64,000 nucleotides of DNA from Planctomycetaceae bacterium (GTDB lineage Bacteria > Planctomycetota > Planctomycetia > Planctomycetales > Planctomycetaceae), in the NCBI GenBank assembly GCA_021732995.1, contig JAKFWA010000028.1, forward strand, positions 62,001 to 126,000, written 5' to 3'. Both the position numbers and the translations under genes were made by a program. The notes under the pieces were generated by a model. It saw only the letters and a program-made list of their open reading frames with translations, was not told where the DNA came from and did no database searches. Below, one piece after another: positions 1 to 10,283 of the stretch (position 1 is the first letter of the stretch; each line of letters opens with the position of its first letter).

Positions 1-1937
1 AGATCGTTGCGATATCGAGTCCACACTTCCTTATCTGGAACGAGTGATTCCGGCGGTTTCAGCGTGAACACGTTCACGAATTTCTTGAACGCTTTGCCTG
101 GCTTCTTGGGTGCGTTGGCATCGGCTGAGTCACCAATCGGTTTGGTTTCACGCAGAGACTCATCAACCTGCTCGGCGGTGAAAACATTGCCGTGCACGAT
201 GTCGAAGCCGTACACAAACAGCAGGCCGCACATCAGGCCCAGATCACCTTTCTGATCGATGCCGCAGACAGTCAATTGAAGGCGTCCGCCCGGAGCGATC
301 ACAGACTCGAGTTCGATGGGAGATTCGTGGGTCAGCTTGTCGAGCAGCCTGCCGTGACGCTGAATTTCCTCCGTCGAGAAAACTTTGTGATAGGACCGCT
401 CCATCACGTCCGCGTGCCGCGGCAGGCGAGGCACATCGGACACCGGCGCGTCGGTTGGTCGAGCTGCGTTTGGGTCGAACTCAATGTAGTTCTCGTAGAT
501 CCTGCGAACGTCGGTGCAGTGTTGTTTGTAGGCATCCAGAAACGCGGCACCACTCGGGAAGTCCAACCGTCGAGCCAGGTAGGACAGCTCGCGTTCATCC
601 TGGGGTAGGGAATGTTCCTGCTTGTAGTGCATCAACTGCAGCGCGTGCTCGATGGTTCGAAACAGCACGTAAGCGGCGGTCAGACGCCGATACTCTCCCG
701 GTAGCACCAGATCGAAATCGGCCAGCCGAATCAGACCGTCCAGCGTGCCGCGGCTGTGGACTGACTTCTGATCTCGACCGTGCTTGATCTGGAGGAACTG
801 AGTGACAAACTCGATGTCACGAATCGAGCCTTGGCCTGATTTAACCTCGCCAAACATCCGCCCCTTTTTGGCGAGCTCAACTTCGATCTTGCGCTTCATC
901 TCATAGATGTTGCTTCTGGCCGCATCGATCGGAACGCCGTAGATGACCGGTTCGACGGACTTCAGAAACTCGAACCCCATGCGCAGGTTGCCGGCGATTG
1001 GCCGGGCTTTCAGCAGCGCCTGCTTTTCCCATAGCGCGGCGTGCTGATGCAGGTATTCGAGGTATGCGTCTACGGTGCAGACCAGCGGGCCAGAACGTCC
1101 CCAGGGGCGCAGTCGCATGTCGATGCGATACAGGAAGCCCTCCGCCGTGGCGTCGCCGAGGGCTCGAATCAGACGCTGGCCCATGTTCCAGTAGCGCGCC
1201 GCGTCACCGCGACTAATGAAGACGAGATCAATATCGGAGCTGTAATTGAGTTCTTCACCCCCGAGCTTGCCAAATCCGAGCACGCAGAAATCGTCCGTGT
1301 TAATGCTCAGTTCGGAAGCAATCACGCTGAGCGACGCCTGAGCCATGCTGTCGGCCAGCAGCGAGAGTTGCAGCACAACCGATTTGAAGTCGAGTAGTCC
1401 GAAGCTGTCGCAGGCTCCGATCCGGAGCAGCTCCCACTTCTGATAGCGACGCAAGGCATCAAATTTTTGAGGCGTCGCCGTTTGTGATCGCATGGCCTCC
1501 CGGGCGCCATCCACAAACTCTTCGCGAGCTTTGAACTCGGCCAACCGCTTGTGTTCGGTGAGTTCGCGCAGAGACTCGGGGTTTCGCAGCAGGATCTCCG
1601 TGAGGAACTGACTGCCGACGAATAGCTTCACGAGGATCTCAACTGCTCGTGGGTTGTCGGACAGAAATTTCAGCAGGGCTCCGCGGTCGCGCACGCTCTG
1701 GACGAAACGCTCGAAGTTGAGCATCGAGTTGTCGGGCGTGGCGGCGTCGCTGAGTGCTTGCAACAGCATCGGCAGGCACGAGCCGAGCAGTCGGCGCGAA
1801 TCATCATCCGGCGCGATGCTGCGGAGTCGAGCTAAGGCGGTGCGGGCATCCGTGAAGCCGATGGGAGCGAGGATCGCTTCCACCTCGGACAGCGGCAGGG
1901 CGTCAGGAATCAGGATCTGGTCGAGATCACGCGGCAT
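1..1937 (-). CDS. glnE: GlnE-type glutamine synthetase adenylyltransferase with ACT-like module, 3' end outside window
   Basis: The first 645 residues are visible; the C-terminus lies beyond base 1. GlnE adenylylates and deadenylylates glutamine synthetase in response to nitrogen status. The nucleotidyltransferase signature GFGKLGGEELNYSSDIDLVF lies near residues 219-238, MRLRPWG near 270, the helical IRDIEFVTQFLQ segment near 357, and an IEHALQLMHYKQEHSLP stretch follows; all are typical of the first GlnE half. Residues about 550-590 (LTVCGIDQKG, then YGFDIVHGNVFT) resemble a GlnD-type ACT domain, which ordinary GlnE lacks. The ATG at 1937 is the first in frame, three codons after an in-frame stop, and no clear ribosome site precedes it. 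Whether a second transferase domain follows cannot be seen. The GlnE assignment is strong; the ACT call is by pattern only. Confidence 0.88.
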   Translation of the reverse strand, partial: MPRDLDQILIPDALPLSEVEAILAPIGFTDARTALARLRSIAPDDDSRRLLGSCLPMLLQALSDAATPDNSMLNFERFVQSVRDRGALLKFLSDNPRAVEILVKLFVGSQFLTEILLRNPESLRELTEHKRLAEFKAREEFVDGAREAMRSQTATPQKFDALRRYQKWELLRIGACDSFGLLDFKSVVLQLSLLADSMAQASLSVIASELSINTDDFCVLGFGKLGGEELNYSSDIDLVFISRGDAARYWNMGQRLIRALGDATAEGFLYRIDMRLRPWGRSGPLVCTVDAYLEYLHQHAALWEKQALLKARPIAGNLRMGFEFLKSVEPVIYGVPIDAARSNIYEMKRKIEVELAKKGRMFGEVKSGQGSIRDIEFVTQFLQIKHGRDQKSVHSRGTLDGLIRLADFDLVLPGEYRRLTAAYVLFRTIEHALQLMHYKQEHSLPQDERELSYLARRLDFPSGAAFLDAYKQHCTDVRRIYENYIEFDPNAARPTDAPVSDVPRLPRHADVMERSYHKVFSTEEIQRHGRLLDKLTHESPIELESVIAPGGRLQLTVCGIDQKGDLGLMCGLLFVYGFDIVHGNVFTAEQVDESLRETKPIGDSADANAPKKPGKAFKKFVNVFTLKPPESLVPDKEVWTRYRND

Positions 1938-1988
1938 CGACGTAGCTTACACGATGGGGAGTCGCACCGAACCTGCCTGACAAAAAGC

Positions 1989-2023
1989 AAACCTCGGCTG
2001 CGCGGGAGCATCAGCCGAGGTTT
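1989..2023 (-). terminator. Intrinsic terminator after the BON-domain gene
   Basis: A perfect 12-bp inverted repeat (1989-2000 with 2012-2023, 11-base loop). Read on the minus strand it is followed by TTTGCTTTTT. It lies between the end of the BON gene and the start of glnE, so it should separate the two transcripts. Confidence 0.8.
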
Positions 2024-2054
2024 TTAATCGCATCACGCTCAAGCGAAACGAGCG

Positions 2055-3347
2055 TTATTCCCAATTCTCTGGTTTGAGGAACCAGAACCACTTGTCCGTA
2101 CGGGAATTGAAGTTCAGGTTCCAGTAACCGTCATCCCATTCCAGCTGGACTTTACGCCAGCCGAGTGGCACTTGCGGATACGGATAGAACGGTCCGATGT
2201 ACGGCCAGGCGCTGGCACTGTACTGGGTTGGATACTGCACCGCTGCGTAGTTTGGATACGCCGCGTAGCTCGGCCACGCATGTGGCGGCAGGTAAGGATT
2301 GTCGTAGGCCATGTGAGATGCACCAGCACCACCGTGGATCGGCATGCCACCACCACCGCCGGCCATCGCCATGCTTGGTCCCATTCCGCCGCCCGGCCCC
2401 ATTGGACCGCCCATGCCCATCGGTCCGCCAGCACCGCTGGGGGCGCCGCCGGGACCTTGATAGCTGACCTGCTGGATCGGAGCACCTGGACGACGAGCAC
2501 CAACCTGCAGTTCGTTGTTAATCTCTTGTACGCCAGGTACTTGCATCACAACTTGCTCGGCCATGCCAGCCTGCTGAGGGCTACCCACAACGCCTCGCAG
2601 TGTCGCCACACCGTTGTTGAAGCGAACTTCAACATCGCCTGATGCGAGTCCGGCTTGAGCCAGAGCGCCGGCAATTCGTTCCGCGACCACCTGGTTCGGA
2701 GTCGCCGCTGGACGCATACCTGGAGCGGTCAAGCGGTTATCAACCTGCTGAACGCCAGGAACTTTTGACACAACTTGAGTCAGCTGCGCGACTTGACGAG
2801 GATCACTCACCTTACCGCTGAGGATCGCGACGCCGTTGGCACACTTGACGTCGATGTCGTGCCCGCGAACGCCCGACTGGCCGATCGCTGCCGCAATCTT
2901 CTCGGCAATCTGCTGATCTGATGCACCGGCGGCTGGCTTCTTCGCTCCAAAGAACGCAGCGCTGGTCACGCCGCCCTGAGCAGCCTGACCGGAAACCTGC
3001 TGGATGGAAGACTTTCCGGCAACAACCAGACGATTATCGACCTTCTTGACGCCAGCAGCTTTGGACGCGGCTTTCGTCGCGGCCTGCTTCTGCGATTCGT
3101 CGCCGATCTTGCCTTCCAGAACGCAAACGCCTTCCTGGACATGAACTTCGATGTCGAAGCCGTTCAGCTTAGCGGTTCGCAGTTCGGCGGCCACGTTCTC
3201 AGCCGCCTTCTGGTTTTGGCTGCCAGCGGGAGCTGCTGTTTGTTCAGTCTTGCTTGAACTCCATGGCGACAGGGGACCGGCCAGAGCGATTCCGGGCGTC
3301 ATGGCGGCGAGCCCCAGGGACAAAACCCACTTCCGATAGCTTCGCAT
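2055..3347 (-). CDS. Secreted protein with three BON domains
   Basis: 430 residues. The ATG at 3347 is preferred over a start 19 codons upstream because AAGGAG sits 8 bases before it and a signal peptide (MRSYRKWVLSLGLAAM, ending near ALA-GP) follows at once. Three tandem BON domains of about 65 residues each end in the shared pattern GVKKVDNRL, GVQQVDNRL, GVQEINNEL. A Gly/Met/Pro-rich stretch and a Tyr/Pro-rich stretch follow, and the C-terminus is rich in aromatic residues (KWFWFLKPENWE). BON domains bind membranes or other ligands and are usually periplasmic or outer-membrane associated. The function here is unknown; a role in envelope integrity or osmotic stress is inferred from the family. 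It is transcribed alone, with a terminator downstream. Confidence 0.85.
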   Translation of the reverse strand: MRSYRKWVLSLGLAAMTPGIALAGPLSPWSSSKTEQTAAPAGSQNQKAAENVAAELRTAKLNGFDIEVHVQEGVCVLEGKIGDESQKQAATKAASKAAGVKKVDNRLVVAGKSSIQQVSGQAAQGGVTSAAFFGAKKPAAGASDQQIAEKIAAAIGQSGVRGHDIDVKCANGVAILSGKVSDPRQVAQLTQVVSKVPGVQQVDNRLTAPGMRPAATPNQVVAERIAGALAQAGLASGDVEVRFNNGVATLRGVVGSPQQAGMAEQVVMQVPGVQEINNELQVGARRPGAPIQQVSYQGPGGAPSGAGGPMGMGGPMGPGGGMGPSMAMAGGGGGMPIHGGAGASHMAYDNPYLPPHAWPSYAAYPNYAAVQYPTQYSASAWPYIGPFYPYPQVPLGWRKVQLEWDDGYWNLNFNSRTDKWFWFLKPENWE

Positions 3348-3876
3348 GAAACAACTCCTTTTGTTTTGTCGATTTACCGCTCGTCGCGGTCGGGGGTGAG
3401 ACATTCTCCAGCCAACCTGTTATCGAGAATGCCTCACTCAGGACCGGGTGCGGCATCTGGCTGTCTCCTTTTTCATCGGCCACGGCAGTGTGTTTAGACA
3501 AACTTTTCCGGTTGTTTCGGCAAAAAGGTCTGTAGCGAACGCATGGCAAGCTGGAGAGTGGCGGCGCGATCGGACCTGAATCAACAAAACAGGTACTTTA
3601 CGCAGATCGCACGCCGCTCGAAGTCGGTGCGCTTGAAGGACCCGTCCCGAGCCCCATAATCCGCTGAGCGCTTTGTCAGATCGACGCGGCTGAAGCAAAC
3701 GGCCGAGAGCGTTCGCCGCGTAATGAGACGGCGAACTCATCGTGTCGCCCGGCTGGTTGCGAGATCGAGCTGCGTGTGCTCGTGCTGCCGGGACTGTAAG
3801 CGCCATCTGCTGCATTGCTTTTGCGACGAACTCGTTCGATCGCAGTCTGGGATTTTCTTTTGAGGAGTTGAACAAC
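3348..3876. other. Divergent intergenic region (529 bp), no gene recognised
   Basis: Lies between the divergent BON gene and htpG and must hold both promoters. I found no convincing -10/-35 pair and no CIRCE-type inverted repeat of the kind expected for HrcA control. Short reading frames here lack ribosome sites and recognisable products. Confidence 0.5.
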
Positions 3877-5802
3877 ATGACGACTGAAACCGCGCCCGCG
3901 CCGCAGGAGTTTCAATTTCAGGCCGAGATCAGCCGCCTGCTGCATTTACTGTCGCACTCGCTGTATCAGAACCGCGAGATCGCTATCCGAGAATTGATTT
4001 CGAACGCGTCGGACGCGCTCGACAAGTTTCGTCACATCACGCTGACGCAGAAGCAGTTCGACGATGGCAGCGAACTGTTCATTCAGGTCGAGCCGAAGGC
4101 CGAGGAAAAAGTCCTGACGATCCGGGACAACGGTATCGGCATGACGAAGGACGAGCTGATCAAGAACCTGGGCACGATTGCTCACAGCGGTTCGCTGGAG
4201 TTCCTCACCAAGGCTGCCAGCGCCAAAGCGGAAGGCGATGACCAGCAAAACCTGTCGCTGATCGGCCAGTTCGGCGTGGGCTTCTATTCGTCGTTCATGC
4301 TGTCTGACACCGTCGAGGTGCTGACACGCAGCTATCAGGAGGAGACCGGTTGGCGCTGGACTTCAGATGGCAGCGGCAAGTTTTCGATCGAACCCGCTGA
4401 AGGGCTCAGCCGCGGTACGCAGATCGTCCTGCACCTCAAAAGCGAGGTCGAAGAGTTTTCTCGCCCGGTCCGTTTGCGCCACATCCTGCGTCAGTATTCG
4501 ACGTTCGTTTCCTACCCGATCAAGATCGACGACGAACTGGTGAACGACCAGAAGCCGATCTGGGTTGAACCGAAGTCGCAGGTTACCGACGAGCAATACA
4601 AGCAGTTCTACGGCTACATCTCGAAGCGCACGGACGAGGATCCGCTGTGGCACTTGCATCTCACGAGCGATTCGCCGTTCCAGTTCCACTCGATCCTGTT
4701 CGCCCCACCAGCGAATGAAGAGTTGCTCGGCTTTGGTCGTTCGGATCACGGTTTGCACCTGTGTGCCAAACGCGTGCTGGTACAGAACAACTGCCGCGAA
4801 CTGCTGCCGGAATACCTGCGCTTCATTTATGGATTGGTTGATTCGGCAGACCTGCCGCTGAACGTGTCTCGCGAGGCGCTGCAGGACAACACTGTCTTCC
4901 GCAAGATCCGCAAGGTGCTGGTGAAGAAGGTTCTCGGTCACCTTGAGGATGTGGCTAAGGACGATGCGGAAACCTATCGGAAGTTCTACCTGCAGTTTGG
5001 CGTGGTGCTGCGTGAGGGCATCTCGATCGATTTCGAGAACCGGCAGGCGATCGCCAAGCTGCTGCGCTATCGATCGTCGAACGGGGATGACCGCGAAACG
5101 CTGATCGGTCTGGACGATTACGTCAGCCGCATGGTCGAAGGTCAGACGCAGATCTACTACGTCGGCGGACCTGACGTGCGGACGATTGAAAAGAACCCGA
5201 ACCTGGATGCGTTCCGCAGTCGGGGCATTGAGGTGCTCTATCTGATCGATCCGGTGGATGAGTTCGTGCTCAATCATCTGCACGACTACGCCGAGAAGCC
5301 GCTACTGTCGATTGATGCAGTCGGCGTGAATCTGCCTGAGCAGAAGAAGGACGAATCGGAAGAAAAGAAGGAAGACGAAAAGAAAGAGGATGAAACGCCG
5401 GTCGGACTGGAACGCGTACTCGCGCTGTTCCGCCAGTCGCTCGGCGAGCAGGTCCAGGAAGTCCGCACGTCGTCGCGCCTGACCAGCAGCCCGTGTTGCC
5501 TCGTTAGTCCGGAAGGTGTGCTGAGCGCGCAACTCGAACGAGTGCTGCGAGCGAACAGCGATGAGTTCCAGCTTTCGAAACGCATCTTCGAGGTGAACGC
5601 GAAGCATCCGCTGATGCGTCAATTGTGCGAACTGTCGGCCGCTCCGGCGAACGATGTCTTCATCAAGGTGTGTGGCCAGCAGTTGTTTTCGAACCTGCTG
5701 ATTCTCGACGGCGTGGTCACGAATCCGCACGACGTAACCGATCGCGTGCTGGGCTTCATGGAAGAACTGGCTCAGCAGAAGACCGGAGCAACTCCCGCGT
5801 AA
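3877..5802 (+). CDS. htpG: Molecular chaperone HtpG (Hsp90 family)
   Basis: 641 residues, a normal length for bacterial Hsp90. HtpG is a cytoplasmic ATP-dependent dimeric chaperone. The GHKL ATPase domain shows QNREIAIRELISNASDALDK (Glu39, Asn43), DNGIGM (Asp84) and GQFGVGFYSSFM. The middle domain carries NVSREALQDN. A charged Glu/Lys-rich linker near residue 490 precedes the C-terminal dimerisation domain. The ATG at 3877 is chosen because GAGGAG lies 9 bases upstream and homology begins there; longer in-frame starts have neither. A strong terminator follows, so the gene is probably monocistronic. Heat-shock control is expected, but no operator was seen. Confidence 0.97.
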   Translation: MTTETAPAPQEFQFQAEISRLLHLLSHSLYQNREIAIRELISNASDALDKFRHITLTQKQFDDGSELFIQVEPKAEEKVLTIRDNGIGMTKDELIKNLGTIAHSGSLEFLTKAASAKAEGDDQQNLSLIGQFGVGFYSSFMLSDTVEVLTRSYQEETGWRWTSDGSGKFSIEPAEGLSRGTQIVLHLKSEVEEFSRPVRLRHILRQYSTFVSYPIKIDDELVNDQKPIWVEPKSQVTDEQYKQFYGYISKRTDEDPLWHLHLTSDSPFQFHSILFAPPANEELLGFGRSDHGLHLCAKRVLVQNNCRELLPEYLRFIYGLVDSADLPLNVSREALQDNTVFRKIRKVLVKKVLGHLEDVAKDDAETYRKFYLQFGVVLREGISIDFENRQAIAKLLRYRSSNGDDRETLIGLDDYVSRMVEGQTQIYYVGGPDVRTIEKNPNLDAFRSRGIEVLYLIDPVDEFVLNHLHDYAEKPLLSIDAVGVNLPEQKKDESEEKKEDEKKEDETPVGLERVLALFRQSLGEQVQEVRTSSRLTSSPCCLVSPEGVLSAQLERVLRANSDEFQLSKRIFEVNAKHPLMRQLCELSAAPANDVFIKVCGQQLFSNLLILDGVVTNPHDVTDRVLGFMEELAQQKTGATPA

Positions 5803-5866
5803 CGCGCTGAGCAGCATCAACTGATATCCGACTTCGGGCTGTTGGCTTGCGAGTCACACTGATTAG

Positions 5867-5900
5867 GGGTCATCCTCATGTTTGAGGATGACCCTTTTTT
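5867..5900 (+). terminator. Rho-independent terminator of htpG
   Basis: A perfect 12-bp stem (5867-5878 with 5883-5894), a 4-base loop and a run of six T directly after. It lies 65 bases past the htpG stop. Confidence 0.92.
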
Positions 5901-5955
5901 GTGGACTCCCCAAGAGTAGCGCCGCGATTGGCCGAGATCAGAAGGAATGACACTG

Positions 5956-8949
5956 ATGCTTCTGCAAGCTCGTTGGTTTCGTTGTTGTGTTTCCGCCGGA
6001 CTGGTGGCTGCGGGTTCTTTCATGAGCCGGGCAGCCGATAAACCTCTGGAAGAGGAACTGCCACGCATCCCGCATGTCGAGCTGCAAGACGCGCTGAAGA
6101 CGTTCTCGCTGCCGCAGGGTTATCAGTTGGAATTGGTGGCTGGCGAGCCCAATGTTTCCGACCCGGTCGATGCATGCTTTGATGATCGCGGCCGCATGTA
6201 TGTCGTCGAGATGCACGACTACCCCTATTCGCACGAACCCACCAAGCTCAATCCGAACGGTGGCGGCAAGGTCGGTGCTGGCGTGGTCAGGCTGCTCGAA
6301 GATTCCAACGGCGATGGTCGCATGGACCGCAGCTGGCAGTTCGCGACGGGGATCTCGTGGCCGCTGTCAGTCACTCCGTATGACGGCGGAGTTTTCGTGT
6401 TGGCGCCACCGAACCTGTGGTACTTCAAGGACACCAACGGTGACCACATCGCCGACGTTCGCAAGGTCGTCTTCGAGGGCTTCGCGCGCGACAACGTGCA
6501 GGCTCTCGCCAACAACCTGAAATGGGGCTTAGACCATCGCATCTATGCGGCAGGAGCGACGAACCCCTCGGTGCTGCTGAAGAACGGTCAAGAGTTATTG
6601 AAACTTGGGCGTTCGGACTTCAGCTTTGATCCGCGTACTGAGGTGCCGCAACTCGAAACGGGCGGCGTGCAGTTCGGGCACAGCTTCGATGATTGGGGCA
6701 ACCGCTATGTGTGCTCCAACAGCAATCACATTCAGCAGGTTCTCTTCCCCGCGAAGTACGTGTCTCGGAACCCGTTCTATACGCCGTCCGGGACGATTCG
6801 TTCGATCGCCAAAGAGGGCGCGGCAGCGGTGGTGTTCCGCAAGAGCCCCGCGGAACCGTGGCGTATCGTGAGAACTCGCCGTCGTGCGGCCGATCCCAAG
6901 TTCGCCCACCTGCCGGAAACGGAGCGTGTACCGATCGGCTTTTTCACGTCAGCGACTGGCGTAACGATCTATCGAGGGTCAGCGAATCCCGAACTGCGCG
7001 GGCAGGCGTTCATCGGTGATGTTGGCGGCAATCTGATTCATCGCAAGACAATGACTCCGAACGGTGCCGCCATGCTGGCGACGCGAGCCGATGAAGGCGT
7101 CGAGTTCGTGGCCTCGACCGACAACTGGTTCCGCCCGACGAACTTTGTGAACGCGCCGGATGGGTCGCTCTACGTTCTCGATATGTATCGCGAGACCATT
7201 GAGCATCCGGCTTCGATTCCGGAAGACATCAAGTCCCTGCTCGATCTCTATAGCGGAGACAATCGCGGTCGCGTCTACCGGGTGGTAGGACCGCAAACCA
7301 AGCTGCAGAAAGTCGAGCGGTTGGGAGATCTGCCAACCGCCGAACTGGTGGCCCGGTTGGAGTCTTTGAACGCCTGGACGCGCGAGACCGCGCATCGCCT
7401 GTTGTGGGAGCGGCGTGACATGGCCGCTGTGGAACCGCTGCGGCAACTGGCGAAGTCGTCCTCTGAACCGCTGGCTCGCATGCACGCGTTGCGAAGTCTG
7501 GCTGGTTTGAAAGCCCTGACTGTCGATGACGTGTTGCCGGCTTTGAAAGACGCGTACCCGCGCGTTCGTGAGCATGCGATTCAACTGGCTGAGCCGTTCG
7601 CGGATTCACCCGGCGTGCTCGATGCGTTTGCGGCGCTGGCGAGCGATTCCGATCAGCGCTTGCTGTTCCAGTTGGCATTGTCGCTGGGAGAATCGAAGCA
7701 GGCACGTGGGAGCGAGATCCTCGGTGCGTTGCTGCGTCGAGCAGATCTGGTGGCAGATGTCCGCGCGGCCGCATTGACCTCTGTCGGCACGAATATGGAC
7801 TCCGTTCTGCTGTCTTTGGCCGCCGGAGCGGAAAGTCCTGACCTGCTGAGTGACTTGGCACAGATGACGGGCGCTCAACCCGATGTCGCGAAGGTGAACC
7901 GAGTTTTGAAAGAAGTCTGCGCGTCGAAGCTGAACTTCAACATTCAACGCGCGGTCGTGCGTGGCATCGGTGATGGCCTGCAGCGTCGCGGTTCGTCCTT
8001 GCGGAAGTGGCTGAGCGACCGCATGACCGACTCCGATGCCCGCAGTGTGACCGCCGCCTTCTTCGCAACTCAATCGCTTCTGGCGTCTGAGGCGAAAGCG
8101 TCACCGAACGAGCGTGCTTCTGCCGCGCTGCTGATTGCTTCTGCGGACGATGCGGCGACGGAAGAACTGCTGGCGAAGCTACTCTCGCCCACCGAATCGC
8201 AGGCGGTGCAGGTCGCAGCCGTGCGCGGGCTGGGGCGAATGACGTCAGCCAATATTCCGAAGACGCTACTGGGTGCCTGGAAGGGATACAGTCCTCAGGT
8301 TCGAGCGGATGTGGTGGAAGCGTTGTTGATGACTATCCCGCGTGCGGAAGCGTTGCTTGTTGCGGTCGAAGCGGGAGACGTCCGCCAGGCTGAGATTTCG
8401 CCGGATCGCAAGCAGGTGTTGCTCAATCACAGCAACGCGAGCATCAAGGACCGCGCGAAGAAGGTCCTGGGCGGGGACATCAGCAGCGATCGCGCGGCCG
8501 TCGTGAAGACGTACTCTGCAGCACTAGAACTGATGCCGTCCGTCGAGCGTGGCCAGATGACGTTCACCAAGAAGTGCTCGCAGTGCCACAAGCTTGGCCA
8601 GCAGGGCTTTGTCGTCGGGCCGGACATTGTGTCGGTGCAGAACAAAGCCCCTGCTGACTTGCTCATCGCCATCATGGATCCGAGCCGCGAAGCGCAACCT
8701 GCCTTCATGAGCTACACCGTGATCTTGAAGGATGGCCGAGTCTTCAACGGACTCATCGCGGCGGAGTCCGCGAACTCGTTGACCATCCGCAAGGCCGAGG
8801 GCAAAGAAGACATTATTGATCGCGCGTCGATCGAGGAGCTCGTTTCGAGCGGCAAGTCTCTGATGCCGGAAGGGCTCGAAAAGGAATTGCAGCCTCAAGA
8901 TGTGGCCGACGTGATCGCCTTCATCAAGTCGCTCGCGCCGAAGAAGTAG
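5956..8949 (+). CDS. PVC-type membrane-bound dehydrogenase/HEAT-repeat/heme-binding protein
   Basis: 997 residues. The N-terminal domain (LPQGYQLELVAGEPNVSDPV, then GRMYVVEMHDYPY) matches the putative membrane-bound dehydrogenase propeller that is expanded in Planctomycetes and Verrucomicrobia. Residues about 440-790 form Ala/Leu-rich HEAT-like repeats. The C-terminal domain has one c-type heme motif, CSQCH, near residue 875, followed by DPSREAQPAFMSYTV, as in the PVC heme-binding domain. A signal peptide is present. GAAGG is only one base from the first ATG (5947) but 10 bases from the ATG at 5956, so the latter is chosen. The substrate is unknown; sugar or alcohol oxidation is suggested for the family but unproven. 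Confidence 0.88.
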   Translation: MLLQARWFRCCVSAGLVAAGSFMSRAADKPLEEELPRIPHVELQDALKTFSLPQGYQLELVAGEPNVSDPVDACFDDRGRMYVVEMHDYPYSHEPTKLNPNGGGKVGAGVVRLLEDSNGDGRMDRSWQFATGISWPLSVTPYDGGVFVLAPPNLWYFKDTNGDHIADVRKVVFEGFARDNVQALANNLKWGLDHRIYAAGATNPSVLLKNGQELLKLGRSDFSFDPRTEVPQLETGGVQFGHSFDDWGNRYVCSNSNHIQQVLFPAKYVSRNPFYTPSGTIRSIAKEGAAAVVFRKSPAEPWRIVRTRRRAADPKFAHLPETERVPIGFFTSATGVTIYRGSANPELRGQAFIGDVGGNLIHRKTMTPNGAAMLATRADEGVEFVASTDNWFRPTNFVNAPDGSLYVLDMYRETIEHPASIPEDIKSLLDLYSGDNRGRVYRVVGPQTKLQKVERLGDLPTAELVARLESLNAWTRETAHRLLWERRDMAAVEPLRQLAKSSSEPLARMHALRSLAGLKALTVDDVLPALKDAYPRVREHAIQLAEPFADSPGVLDAFAALASDSDQRLLFQLALSLGESKQARGSEILGALLRRADLVADVRAAALTSVGTNMDSVLLSLAAGAESPDLLSDLAQMTGAQPDVAKVNRVLKEVCASKLNFNIQRAVVRGIGDGLQRRGSSLRKWLSDRMTDSDARSVTAAFFATQSLLASEAKASPNERASAALLIASADDAATEELLAKLLSPTESQAVQVAAVRGLGRMTSANIPKTLLGAWKGYSPQVRADVVEALLMTIPRAEALLVAVEAGDVRQAEISPDRKQVLLNHSNASIKDRAKKVLGGDISSDRAAVVKTYSAALELMPSVERGQMTFTKKCSQCHKLGQQGFVVGPDIVSVQNKAPADLLIAIMDPSREAQPAFMSYTVILKDGRVFNGLIAAESANSLTIRKAEGKEDIIDRASIEELVSSGKSLMPEGLEKELQPQDVADVIAFIKSLAPKK

Positions 8950-8974
8950 TCGGATCGCAGGAAATGCTCCGGTC

Positions 8975-9006
8975 GTAGTTCAGCCTCTCCGAGGCTGAAC
9001 CTTCCT
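8975..9006. repeat. Intergenic palindromic repeat, copy 1
   Basis: A perfect 10-bp stem (8978-8987 with 8991-9000) around a TCC loop, flanked by CGTAG and CTAC. It is related to copy 2 at 9054-9082, which lies in the opposite orientation. Confidence 0.75.
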
Positions 9007-9053
9007 ACTGACTGCCACAGGGCATTTCAGGGAGGACGCGGGCGGTGAGGATC

Positions 9054-9082
9054 GTGGTCAGTCTCGGAGAAACTGACCTACG
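9054..9082. repeat. Intergenic palindromic repeat, copy 2 (inverted)
   Basis: Stem 9056-9065 with 9069-9078 around GGA. Its reverse complement aligns with copy 1: CGTAG, TCAG, TCTCCGAG and CTGA are shared. Two stem positions differ in both arms so that pairing is kept, and one pair becomes a G-T wobble. Confidence 0.72.
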
Positions 9083-9096
9083 GAGGCAGCCGAAGA

Positions 9097-10125
<1,029 letters not shown>

Positions 10126-10283
10126 GGCGGGTCTCTTCGAGGGATGGCAATCGCACGGGCCCAAGCGGGTTGGCAAATTAGTGGGGCTCGACGGGAATTC
10201 ACAACCGAGCCCGGCAGAAGGGGCCTGCGGTCTGCCTCGCCGACGCTACGGCTGTCTGCCCCGAGCTGAACTGACCGGCAGGG

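Noticed and set aside
192-608. 138-codon plus-strand frame at the left edge
   Set aside because: Shadow of the minus-strand glnE reading frame, which carries clear family motifs.
3348-3876. Search for a CIRCE heat-shock operator ahead of htpG
   Set aside because: No TTAGCACTC-N9-GAGTGCTAA-type repeat found.
4363-5283. 306-codon open frame antisense to htpG
   Set aside because: The sense strand codes a complete, canonical HtpG. The antisense frame has no domain and is typical of high-GC shadow frames.
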